Origin: an uncultured bacterium
GTDB taxonomy: Bacteria; Cyanobacteriota; Vampirovibrionia; Gastranaerophilales; Gastranaerophilaceae
Reading direction: 5' to 3'
NCBI GenBank assembly: GCA_900555175.1
Contig: USJT01000012.1
Location: forward strand, 1 to 11,557
DNA length: 11,557 nt
The position numbers were made by a program, and so were the translations under genes. The notes beneath the pieces were generated by a model. It made no database searches and was not told the DNA's origin. It saw only the letters and a list, made by a program, of their open reading frames with translations. Positions 1-6,608 of this stretch are shown in pieces. The stretch's first letter is position 1; each line of letters begins with the position of its first letter.

Positions 1-1
1 G

Positions 2-979
2 GCTTCTGTTTGTTTTGTAATTCTTATTTTTGCATTTTCACGTATAAGTTTTGACGATAATATAAAAAATATGTATGTCCCGCCAAAATTTTTAATTAAG
101 GCAGAAAAATTGTTTGCCGAAATTGCCGGGGCGGATAGTGATATTTCTTTTTTGGTTGTAAAGGGTAACAGTACTGAGGATATTTTACAAAAAGAGGAAG
201 AGGTTTCTGATAAGTTAGATGCTGAAAATATTAAATATCAAGCATTAAGCCTTTATGTTCCGTCTATTAAACGTCAAAAATCAAATCAGGCTTTGAGAAA
301 ACAATTTTATAGAGAAAAACTTGAAGAGTATGCAGTGTTTTTACCTGAATCTCAAAGAAGTAAGCTGATAAATGAAAGATATGGTAATGACTTTTTAACG
401 TTAAACAGCAACTTTGAATTATTGAAAAAGAATTTTTTGATGGATAAAAATACATCAATAATGGTTTTATATGACTATGAAGGCGGAGAGATAAACGGAT
501 GTCGTGTGATTTCTTTGCAGAAGGATATTTCTTCTCAGCTTAAAAAATGCAGACAAATTTGTATCGGCTTGTTATTCCCGATATTTATAATTTTGTATTT
601 GTTACTTTCAAAAATTTATAATTTTAAAGCTGCTTTAAAAATTATATCGCCGTCTTTATGTGCTGTATTATTTGCGTTTGGAGTTTTAGGAATATTCAAG
701 TGCCCTGTTAATCTTTTCCATTTGCTTGCAATATTTTTGATAATAGGTTTTGGACTTGATTATTCGGTGTTCAGGTTTGGCGGAAGCAGAAAATCTGCTG
801 ATGCAATTTTGTTATCTTGCTTAACTACGGTATTTTCATTTGCTTTGTTAGGCTTTGCGGGATTTAAACTTATCAGTGCTTTGGGAACTGTTGTTTCTAT
901 CGGACTTTTGAGTTCTTATATTTTTAGTTTAATACTAATTAGACCTAAAAATCAGAATAGCGCAGTAGAAAAAATTTGA
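2..979 (+). CDS. MMPL/RND-type exporter, C-terminal half (5'-partial)
   Basis: Inner-membrane exporter of the MMPL family, probably moving a lipid or polyene product across the cytoplasmic membrane. The frame is open to the left window edge: the first internal ATG is at 71, but codons from position 2 encode a hydrophobic segment (ASVCFVILIFAF), so 71 is not the true start. The visible 326 residues hold the end of one membrane helix, a periplasmic domain (about 20-180) and then five membrane helices (about 186-313). The GLDYS motif at about 251-255 lies in a helix and matches the conserved acidic proton-relay helix of the family. Family members are usually 700-800 aa, so over half lies upstream. 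It is followed after 27 nt by a methyltransferase and then an LpxL-like acyltransferase, the order seen near the ends of arylpolyene-type clusters. The family call is firm; the substrate is inferred from context. Confidence 0.85.
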   Translation, partial: ASVCFVILIFAFSRISFDDNIKNMYVPPKFLIKAEKLFAEIAGADSDISFLVVKGNSTEDILQKEEEVSDKLDAENIKYQALSLYVPSIKRQKSNQALRKQFYREKLEEYAVFLPESQRSKLINERYGNDFLTLNSNFELLKKNFLMDKNTSIMVLYDYEGGEINGCRVISLQKDISSQLKKCRQICIGLLFPIFIILYLLLSKIYNFKAALKIISPSLCAVLFAFGVLGIFKCPVNLFHLLAIFLIIGFGLDYSVFRFGGSRKSADAILLSCLTTVFSFALLGFAGFKLISALGTVVSIGLLSSYIFSLILIRPKNQNSAVEKI

Positions 980-1006
980 TTATTTTAAGAATAAAAAGAG
1001 GTAATA

Positions 1007-2059
1007 ATGAAATACAGGAGATTAAAAAGACATATTTCACCACAGGTAAAGGCATTGGCGGATGCTCAAAAAATAGCTTTTGCCCCGTTAACATTTCAGG
1101 CAGTAAATTCAATGTTGAAATTCGGGATTTTAAAATTTTTGGAGGAAAATCCGTCTACCGTAAGCGAGATTATGGAAAATTGTAATGTCTCAAAATATAC
1201 TGCGGAAACTTTATTGGAGGTCGGATGTGTTTCGGGACTTGTTATTAAAAAAGAGGACAAGTACGTAAATTCTCTTGTAGCTTCAGCTTTTTTAAATAAT
1301 GAGATGACAAAGGTTAATTTCAATTTTGTAAATGATGTTTGTTATCTCGGTGCTTCAGAGCTTGCTGATTCATTTACGACTGCTGAGCCTTTGGGGTGTA
1401 GGAAATTTATTGGCGATTATGAAACGATTTACAATGCACTTCATTTATTGCCTGAAAATGTTAAAAAGAGCTGGTTTGAATTTGACCATTTTTATTCTGA
1501 CAGGTGTTTTGATGAAGTTTTGAAAATCATTTTTTCATCTTCTCCTCAACAGGTTTTCGATATTGGCGGTAATACAGGCAAATTTGAGCGTGCATGTCTT
1601 GAATTTGATAAAAATTGTATTGTTAATATGATTGACTTACCTGAAAATATTGAGGAAGCTAAGAAACATTTGAAAAATGACAGATTAAGATTTTTCGGAG
1701 TTGATGTGTTGAAATCTGATTTGCCAAAAATTTGCGGTGCTGTTTTTATGAGCCAATTTTTGGATTGTTTTTCAGAAGAGCAGGTTATTCACATTCTAAA
1801 AAATATTAAAAAATCAATGGATAAAGATACAAAAATATTTATTCTTGAACCTTTTACGGATAAACAATTGTTTGACGGTGCTGTTTATTCACTTGTTCAT
1901 ATTTCGCTTTATTTCACTTGCATGGCTAACGGCAAAAGTAAAATGTATAGTGAAAAACGTATGATTGAAATGATTGAAAAAGCCGGTTTAAAACTAAATA
2001 ATAAATACGAAAATATCGGAGTTCATGATTATACGCTTTTGGAAGTAACTTGTGATTAA
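1007..2059 (+). CDS. SAM-dependent O-methyltransferase-like protein of arylpolyene type
   Basis: Probable SAM-dependent methyltransferase of 350 aa. Residues about 20-100 form a winged-helix/dimerisation domain, as in the O-methyltransferase (Methyltransf_2) family. The Rossmann domain carries motif I DIGGNTGKF (185-193), an acidic residue ending the second strand (D210, in IDLP), GVDV (231-234) and SQFLDCFSEE (249-258). In plant-type O-methyltransferases the last site reads LHDWsD with a catalytic His. Here the His is absent, and the FLDCFSEE form is, as I recall, characteristic of the methyltransferases in arylpolyene clusters. The start is set by AGAGG at 997-1001, 5 nt before ATG. It lies 27 nt after the exporter and 28 nt before the acyltransferase, so it is probably cotranscribed. 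In such clusters the methyltransferase modifies the aryl head group; that role here is inference. Confidence 0.85.
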   Translation: MKYRRLKRHISPQVKALADAQKIAFAPLTFQAVNSMLKFGILKFLEENPSTVSEIMENCNVSKYTAETLLEVGCVSGLVIKKEDKYVNSLVASAFLNNEMTKVNFNFVNDVCYLGASELADSFTTAEPLGCRKFIGDYETIYNALHLLPENVKKSWFEFDHFYSDRCFDEVLKIIFSSSPQQVFDIGGNTGKFERACLEFDKNCIVNMIDLPENIEEAKKHLKNDRLRFFGVDVLKSDLPKICGAVFMSQFLDCFSEEQVIHILKNIKKSMDKDTKIFILEPFTDKQLFDGAVYSLVHISLYFTCMANGKSKMYSEKRMIEMIEKAGLKLNNKYENIGVHDYTLLEVTCD

Positions 2060-2087
2060 ATTATAGAAAGAAAGCCGGTTTGTAGAA

Positions 2088-2987
2088 ATGTTGAAATGGT
2101 ACGAAGTTGAAGAACAAGCTGCAGGACGTAAAAGATTAAAGATTTTGTGGTATGTTTATAAACTTGCAGGCAAAAAACCTGTTAAATTTATAGTATTTTT
2201 TGTTACTCTGTTTGCATTTCTCGGTGCTCCAAAAATTCGTAAATGTTCTCAAAAATTCCAAAAAATTGCATCAGGAAACGGTAGTATTATTCAGGCTTTT
2301 AAACATTTTTTGAGTTATGCGTACAGCTTGGTTGATACTATGATAATTCATCTTGACAGCTTTGGTATCCAAAATATTTATTTTACGGACGAAGCTCAAA
2401 AAGAGATTTTATATAAGGATTTTTTTGCTAAAAAAGGTGTATGTTTTTTGTGTTCGCATCTTGGAAATATCAATGCTATGAGAACATTTTTTAAATCAGG
2501 AACTGAAATTGAATGGCTCAAACCTAATATGTTTTTAGAGGTTAATCAATGCAAAATTTTTAAAAGCTTTATAAAAAGTATATGCAGTGATGATCCTGTT
2601 AATGTTTACCCTGTTGAAAATATTGATTTGACAACTTCTATTGAAGTAAAAGATAAACTTGATAACGGTGAGATTGTATTTATAGCAGGGGATAGGGTTT
2701 CTGCTCATAATGCTGACGCTGTTTTTTCTGTCGAATTTTTAGGGCATGAGGCAAAATTTCCTGTCGGAACTTTTAGATTTGCATTGATGATGGATGTGCC
2801 GATTTATTTTATTTCGTGTACAAAAGAAAAAAATGACAAGTACGCTATTCATATTGAAAAATTTGACTTTGAAGGGAAACGCCGTGAAAAGCTTGCAGAG
2901 CTTGAAAAAAGATATGTAAAATTTTTAGAAGCTTTAACTAAAAAATATCCGTTACAGTTTTATCATTTTTATGATTTCTTTGATTAA
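2088..2987 (+). CDS. LpxL-like lysophospholipid/lipid A acyltransferase family protein
   Basis: A 299-aa member of the LpxL/HtrB (LPLAT) acyltransferase superfamily, expected at the inner face of the cytoplasmic membrane. A hydrophobic segment at about 33-48 is the likely membrane anchor. CSHLGNIN (122-129) aligns with the HX4D/E catalytic motif: His124 is present but the acidic residue is Asn129. GDR (201-203), FLG (217-219) and FPVG (224-227) match the family's second conserved block. The aromatic C-terminus (FYHFYDFFD) resembles acyltransferases of arylpolyene clusters. Upstream sequence has only a weak ribosome binding site, consistent with translation within the operon after the methyltransferase (28-nt gap). 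It probably attaches the polyene acyl chain to a lipid or sugar, but the missing acidic residue leaves activity uncertain. Confidence 0.82.
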   Translation: MLKWYEVEEQAAGRKRLKILWYVYKLAGKKPVKFIVFFVTLFAFLGAPKIRKCSQKFQKIASGNGSIIQAFKHFLSYAYSLVDTMIIHLDSFGIQNIYFTDEAQKEILYKDFFAKKGVCFLCSHLGNINAMRTFFKSGTEIEWLKPNMFLEVNQCKIFKSFIKSICSDDPVNVYPVENIDLTTSIEVKDKLDNGEIVFIAGDRVSAHNADAVFSVEFLGHEAKFPVGTFRFALMMDVPIYFISCTKEKNDKYAIHIEKFDFEGKRREKLAELEKRYVKFLEALTKKYPLQFYHFYDFFD

Positions 2988-2996
2988 TTTTTTCTG

Positions 2997-3005
2997 TGCT
3001 AAAAT
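2997..3005 (+). promoter_or_regulatory. Extended -10 element, candidate leaderless promoter of gph
   Basis: TGC followed by TAAAAT (3000-3005) ends exactly 6 nt before the ATG at 3012. The only SD-like triplet (AGG) sits 1 nt from the ATG, too close to act. Initiation about 7 nt after the hexamer would put +1 at the start codon. No convincing -35 is visible, which an extended -10 can tolerate. Confidence 0.4.
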
Positions 3006-3011
3006 TTAGGT

Positions 3012-3650
3012 ATGATAAAAACGGTTATTTTTGATTTAGACGGAACTTTATTAAACACATTAGAAGACTTGAAAGAGGCAACAAATTTTGCACTTTCAAA
3101 ATACAATTATCCGACAAGGACTTTAAAAGAGGTCAGATGTTTTGTCGGAAACGGGGTTAGAAAACTAATTGAGCGCGCTGTCCCTGAAAATTGTCAAAAT
3201 GTTGAGGAATGCCTTGCCGTTTTTAAACAAAATTATTCTGAAATTATGTATAATCACACTGCTCCTTATGATGGTATCTTAAAGATACTGTCTGATTTAA
3301 AAGCAAATGGTATCAAAACAGGTGTTGTATCTAATAAATTTGATTCTGCGGTGAAAGAATTATGCAAAAAATATTTTGCAGATTTGATAGATATTGCAAT
3401 AGGGCAGGCTGATGATGTTCCTAAAAAACCTGCGCCTGACGGTGTTTTTAAGGCGATGCGTGAATTAGGTGCTGATAAATCCTCAACAGTATATGTCGGA
3501 GATTCTGATGTTGATGTCGCAACTGCTAAAAATGCTAACCTCCCTTGTATTGGTGTAACTTGGGGTTTTCGCGACAGAGAATATCTTAAAGGTGCTAATT
3601 TTATAATTAATAATCCAAATGATATTAGTGTTATAATTAAGGGTTTGTAA
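3012..3650 (+). CDS. gph: HAD-family phosphatase, phosphoglycolate phosphatase-like
   Basis: Cytoplasmic 212-aa HAD-superfamily hydrolase of the Gph/PgmB type; Gph removes 2-phosphoglycolate formed during DNA end repair or oxygenation reactions. Motif I is FDLDGTL (7-13) with nucleophile D8 and acid D10. Motif II is SNK (S107), motif III is KKPAP (K139), and motif IV is GDSDVD (163-168). The cap domain lies between motifs I and II (about 16-85), which is subfamily IA topology, and the length is normal. The gene begins 24 nt after the acyltransferase with no terminator between, but has its own possible promoter. Its stop codon abuts the next gene's ATG (TAAATG). The substrate could instead be pyrophosphate or a sugar phosphate; the motifs do not decide this. 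Confidence 0.85.
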   Translation: MIKTVIFDLDGTLLNTLEDLKEATNFALSKYNYPTRTLKEVRCFVGNGVRKLIERAVPENCQNVEECLAVFKQNYSEIMYNHTAPYDGILKILSDLKANGIKTGVVSNKFDSAVKELCKKYFADLIDIAIGQADDVPKKPAPDGVFKAMRELGADKSSTVYVGDSDVDVATAKNANLPCIGVTWGFRDREYLKGANFIINNPNDISVIIKGL

Positions 3651-4058
3651 ATGGAAAAACTTTCTTTTAGTTTAGAAGATTATATTGAAGAGATTTATAA
3701 TCAAGTTCTAAAAAATGGACAGGCTAAAGTTACTGCAATTGCCAATGCTTTAAATGTAAAGAAAGCTTCTGTAACTGGGGCTTTAAATATACTTGCTGAC
3801 AAAAAACTGATAAATTATTTGCCATATTCTCCAATTACTTTGACAGATACCGGTAAAAAAATTGCAGAAAAAATTTTGGCAAAACATGATAATTTGTCTG
3901 AATTTTTTATTGAGGTTTTAAGTATTGAACCTAAAGAAGCTGCGGAAATAGCTTGTAAAATGGAACATATTGTTTCAGATAAACTTTTTAATAATATGAC
4001 AAAATTAACAAAATATGTTAAATCAAATTTGTCTGATGAAATTAAGAAATTGTATTAG
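3651..4058 (+). CDS. DtxR/MntR-family metal-dependent transcriptional regulator
   Basis: A 135-aa dimeric metalloregulator. A winged helix-turn-helix (about 26-75) precedes the metal-binding dimerisation domain (about 76-125). Likely ligands match the family: D10 and E13 in LEDYIEEIY (as Asp8 and Glu11 of B. subtilis MntR), H79, then C102-x-x-E105-H106. The CxxEH form is the one in DtxR (Cys102, Glu105, His106), whereas MntR has Glu in place of Cys. The ligand set is therefore mixed MntR/DtxR and does not settle Mn versus Fe. There is no C-terminal SH3-like domain, as in MntR. AAGGG at 3639-3643 is the ribosome binding site, and the gene directly abuts gph. A palindromic operator of the right type lies at 5199-5214 in the promoter of the neighbouring membrane gene. 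Confidence 0.88.
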   Translation: MEKLSFSLEDYIEEIYNQVLKNGQAKVTAIANALNVKKASVTGALNILADKKLINYLPYSPITLTDTGKKIAEKILAKHDNLSEFFIEVLSIEPKEAAEIACKMEHIVSDKLFNNMTKLTKYVKSNLSDEIKKLY

Positions 4059-4068
4059 ATATAAAACG

Positions 4069-4100
4069 AAAACTCTCGAAATCTTTTCGAGAGTTATTTT
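4069..4100 (+). terminator. Rho-independent terminator after the DtxR-like gene
   Basis: A perfect 11-bp stem, AACTCTCGAAA (4071-4081) with TTTCGAGAGTT (4085-4095), closes a 3-nt loop and is followed by ATTTTATAT. The preceding A-rich stretch would give a U-rich tail on the other strand, so it may also stop the converging membrane-protein transcript that ends at 4138. Confidence 0.8.
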
Positions 4101-4137
4101 ATATATAAGAAGGTGTGTAGAAAATAATTTGATAAAA

Positions 4138-5181
4138 TTATAACTTTTCAGTGTTGTTATTTCTGTATCCTATACCTGCTCTATATCCTGATATGAAATA
4201 CATAAAAGGTAGTGCAGGTTCAATCCATTTAAATCCTGATAAAATGCCTGCAGTTGCGATATCGTCAGCGTGTAATGCAATATCTAATGCTTCCGGTTTT
4301 CTTTCATCGTAAATTTTTTTGTTATTTTTATTTTCATTAAATATCGGATTTATAATTTTTTTACTAATATAATTTGCAATATAACTTCCTCCAATAATAC
4401 CTGTTGCTGTTATTCCTGTAAGAATTACAGCAAGTTTTTTCATAGGAGTGAGTGGTTTTATTTTTCCTTTTTTTTCAAGATTTTCTGAAATAAAAAGGGC
4501 AGTACCTGCACCTACGTTACATAAAAAAATGTTGGCGAGATATTGGTATAAGCCCTCTTTGATCTTATTGGCCGTTTCTTTTCTATTATTTGTATGTGTA
4601 ATTTTATCAGCAATAATTCCTCCAATGACTCCTCCTATTACAGGTATTAAGCCTAAAAGAGATAATCTTTTAATTTCTGAAAAAATTTCTTTAGAATTTA
4701 AATTTTTATTTTCAGGAAGAATAACGTTAAAAAGTTTTTGTTTTTCTAATGATTTAGGAAGTTTGTTGTATAAAAGTTCAATTTGTTTTGGAGATAATTC
4801 TTTTATTTTCGCCGTTTCAAGTGTTTCTATAATTTTTTTATTTTTAATTTTTGTTTGTGAAATAAAATTATTTACAGCTTCAGTTTGTATTTTTTGTAAT
4901 TCGCTTATATGAATTCTTTCCATTAATCCGTTTATCAATTTTTTATTTCCAAATTTTATTCCTCTGGTGCCTATAAGTGATGCAATAATTGTACTTGAGA
5001 TTACTATTGTGTTTTGTATAAGTTTTTTCTTTCTTTCAAATTTGTCTTTTTTATTGTGTTTTATGGTATTCAAGATTCCATAGCTTCCTCCTGCTCCAAT
5101 TAATAATGCAGGCATCTTTTGATCCAATTTGTTAAGTATAATTGGCTGATCAATATATTTGCATAGCGTTGAAATTTTCAT
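4138..5181 (-). CDS. Unrecognised multi-pass membrane protein, candidate metal-regulated
   Basis: A 347-aa integral membrane protein I cannot assign to a family. Likely membrane segments are about 23-40, 55-72, 173-192, 214-231, 249-272 and 308-332. A charged, Lys-rich helical loop (about 80-170) separates the first two from the rest. The last part holds ALDIALHADDIATAG (298-312), WIEP (319-322) and SGYRAGIGYR (331-340). His304, Asp306, Asp307 and Glu321 near the membrane could form a cation site (inference). The start is clear: AAGGAG lies just upstream (minus strand, 5 nt from ATG). Its promoter overlaps a DtxR-type palindrome (5199-5214), and the DtxR-family gene lies just beyond its 3' end in convergent orientation. 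A role in metal uptake, efflux or storage is a hypothesis from that context only. Confidence 0.8.
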   Translation of the reverse strand: MKISTLCKYIDQPIILNKLDQKMPALLIGAGGSYGILNTIKHNKKDKFERKKKLIQNTIVISSTIIASLIGTRGIKFGNKKLINGLMERIHISELQKIQTEAVNNFISQTKIKNKKIIETLETAKIKELSPKQIELLYNKLPKSLEKQKLFNVILPENKNLNSKEIFSEIKRLSLLGLIPVIGGVIGGIIADKITHTNNRKETANKIKEGLYQYLANIFLCNVGAGTALFISENLEKKGKIKPLTPMKKLAVILTGITATGIIGGSYIANYISKKIINPIFNENKNNKKIYDERKPEALDIALHADDIATAGILSGFKWIEPALPFMYFISGYRAGIGYRNNNTEKL

Positions 5182-5198
5182 GAGTCTCCTTGTTAATT

Positions 5199-5214
5199 GT
5201 TAGGCATGCCTAAC
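5199..5214. promoter_or_regulatory. 16-bp perfect palindrome, probable DtxR-family operator
   Basis: GTTAGGCATGCCTAAC is fully self-complementary and holds TTAGG and CCTAA half-sites like those in DtxR/IdeR iron boxes. It begins directly after the -10 of the minus-strand membrane gene and ends 17 nt before its start codon, so it covers the expected transcription start. A repressor bound here would block initiation. I found no second full copy in the window. Confidence 0.75.
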
Positions 5215-5241
5215 TTTATATTAAAAAGAAAACTTTGTCAA
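5215..5241 (-). promoter_or_regulatory. Sigma70-type promoter of the membrane-protein gene
   Basis: On the minus strand a consensus -35 TTGACA (5241 to 5236) is followed after 15 nt by TATAAA (5220 to 5215). The spacer is shorter than the usual 17 nt. The palindrome at 5199-5214 directly abuts the -10, and AAGGAG follows further downstream. Confidence 0.6.
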
Positions 5242-5291
5242 GGATATCACATAAATTTTTATATAAAATAATTAAAAATTATTTTACTATT

Positions 5292-6464
5292 TTAATATAC
5301 CATGTTGTTGTAGATTAATTCAGAGGCTTTTACGATAAACTCTTTGCCGAGAGGTGAGTTATGCGGACGATGTGCAAAAATTACAACAATATATTTTTTG
5401 CCGTTTGGAGCATAAACAATTCCTGCATCTCCAAGCATTTTGCCGATATCTCCTGTTTTGTGAAGGAATGTGGCACTTGATGGCAAGCCTGCTGCAATTA
5501 GTCTGTTGTTGTGAACATGTCCCATATAATCAAAGATTTTTTCACGTGATGTGTTACTCAAGAATTTAGGATTATCCAAATTGTAAAGGATTTGAGCCAT
5601 ATCACGAGCAGTAGAATGATTTGTTCCGCCAAGGTCAGGAAGCCAAGTTTGAACGTATGTATGTTTTAGGCCCCATTCTCTTATTCCTGAGTTGATATCT
5701 GTCATTGATCCGAGTTTTGACATAATCATATTTGTTGCAGAATTGTCAGATTCGGTAATCATCATTCTTGCAAGGGTATCAATTGTATATGTTGAATTTG
5801 CGGCTTTAAATTGCAAACTGCCTGAACCTTCTGATCTGTAATACTCGGTTAAAGGCATTTCATCATATATTGTCAATTGGTTCTTTTCAATAGAACGGAA
5901 AAGTTGAACAAGTACAGGAAGTTTTATAATACTTGCTGTCGGGAATATTTCATCTGCATTAATATCTGCGTAATTCCCCGTTTCGTAATCCCAAACGTAA
6001 ACAGACGGATGAATTGATGGATATAATGAAGCCAAATTCTTAATTTGATCTTCAAGTCCGGTCATTTCTGTTCCTTGAACAAGCGGAGCCATTTCAGGCT
6101 TTTTAACTTCGGCTCCTTCAAGTGAACGTTCGCCTAAAAACCAGTTGTTTGACAAATATTCAGATGTCGGGAATAGCAATTGGTGATAATCCGTTGTTAT
6201 ATTTTTATACGGAGTCGGATTAAACATCATCTTTGTTACTTTATTAAAGCCGTAAGGCAAAATAGTAAATCCAAATAATGAGATTACGGCAATAGAAACT
6301 ATTCTGTGAATTAAATAATTTCTTTGAACTTTTTGCGTATTAACTTTATGTTTTGAATTTAAAGATTCTTTGACGATTTTAACGTTTCCGACATTGTGAG
6401 CAGAATTATATTGGTTAATCCTGTATTGTTGTCTATCGTATTGTCGTCTTGCTAATTCCGGCAT
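5292..6464 (-). CDS. Membrane-anchored serine hydrolase of class A beta-lactamase/PBP fold
   Basis: A 390-aa protein with a basic cytoplasmic N-terminus, one membrane helix (about 50-73), a linker and an extracytoplasmic penicillin-recognising domain. Active-site motifs are SIIK (S178-K181), SDN (239-241) and HKTG (335-338), in class A order and spacing. The omega loop, normally ExxLN with general base Glu166, reads WLPDLGGTN (274-282) and lacks both the Glu and the Asn. Hydrolysis of beta-lactams is therefore doubtful; a D,D-peptidase, transpeptidase-like or esterase role on cell wall is as likely. A longer frame begins at a TTG at 6485, but the only good ribosome binding site (GGGGAGG, plus-strand 6477-6483) lies inside that extension and the promoter at 6503-6531 would leave almost no leader. 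I therefore take the ATG at 6464. Confidence 0.85.
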   Translation of the reverse strand: MPELARRQYDRQQYRINQYNSAHNVGNVKIVKESLNSKHKVNTQKVQRNYLIHRIVSIAVISLFGFTILPYGFNKVTKMMFNPTPYKNITTDYHQLLFPTSEYLSNNWFLGERSLEGAEVKKPEMAPLVQGTEMTGLEDQIKNLASLYPSIHPSVYVWDYETGNYADINADEIFPTASIIKLPVLVQLFRSIEKNQLTIYDEMPLTEYYRSEGSGSLQFKAANSTYTIDTLARMMITESDNSATNMIMSKLGSMTDINSGIREWGLKHTYVQTWLPDLGGTNHSTARDMAQILYNLDNPKFLSNTSREKIFDYMGHVHNNRLIAAGLPSSATFLHKTGDIGKMLGDAGIVYAPNGKKYIVVIFAHRPHNSPLGKEFIVKASELIYNNMVY

Positions 6465-6502
6465 AGATATTAAATTCCTCCCCAAGGACTATTAGTAATT
6501 CT

Positions 6503-6531
6503 ATTTTACTTTACATAAATTCAAATGGCAA
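6503..6531 (-). promoter_or_regulatory. Sigma70-type promoter of the serine hydrolase gene
   Basis: On the minus strand TTGCCA (6531 to 6526) is separated by 17 nt from TAAAAT (6508 to 6503). The predicted start near 6496 leaves about 30 nt before the ATG at 6464, enough for the GGGGAGG ribosome binding site. Confidence 0.55.
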
Positions 6532-6553
6532 GTTAGTTTACATTTTTTTAAGT

Positions 6554-6559
6554 TATAAT
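6554..6559 (+). promoter_or_regulatory. Consensus -10 hexamer upstream of the HIT gene
   Basis: A perfect TATAAT lies 49 nt before the HIT-family start codon, in the spacer with the divergent serine hydrolase gene. No -35 at normal distance is convincing: TTTACA at 6537-6542 is only 11 nt away. Confidence 0.4.
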
Positions 6560-6608
6560 AAAAAAAAATTCATCAGTCAGGCAAGTATAGTAAATAAAAG
6601 GAGAGAAT

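Noticed and set aside
71..73. ATG at 71 as the start of the exporter gene
   Set aside because: The same frame is open to the window edge and encodes a membrane helix upstream; an MMPL protein starting here would lack over half its length and this ATG has no ribosome binding site.
976..1185. 69-aa frame overlapping the exporter stop and methyltransferase start
   Set aside because: Out-of-frame shadow of the methyltransferase, with no family features and no separate ribosome binding site.
2988..3011. T-rich stretch between the acyltransferase and gph, considered as a terminator
   Set aside because: There is a short T-run but no hairpin before it.
4448..4912. 154-aa open frame on the plus strand
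   Set aside because: It lies entirely antisense within the membrane-protein gene, which has a clear promoter, operator and ribosome binding site. The frame's hydrophobicity mirrors the AT-rich opposite strand.
5264..5286. 10-bp all-AT inverted repeat after the serine hydrolase gene, considered as a terminator
   Set aside because: A stem of only A-T pairs is weak and is expected by chance in this composition; no U-run follows on the minus strand.
6465..6485. TTG start that would extend the serine hydrolase by 7 residues
   Set aside because: The GGGGAGG ribosome binding site falls inside this extension, no Shine-Dalgarno precedes the TTG, and the predicted transcription start is only about 10 nt away.
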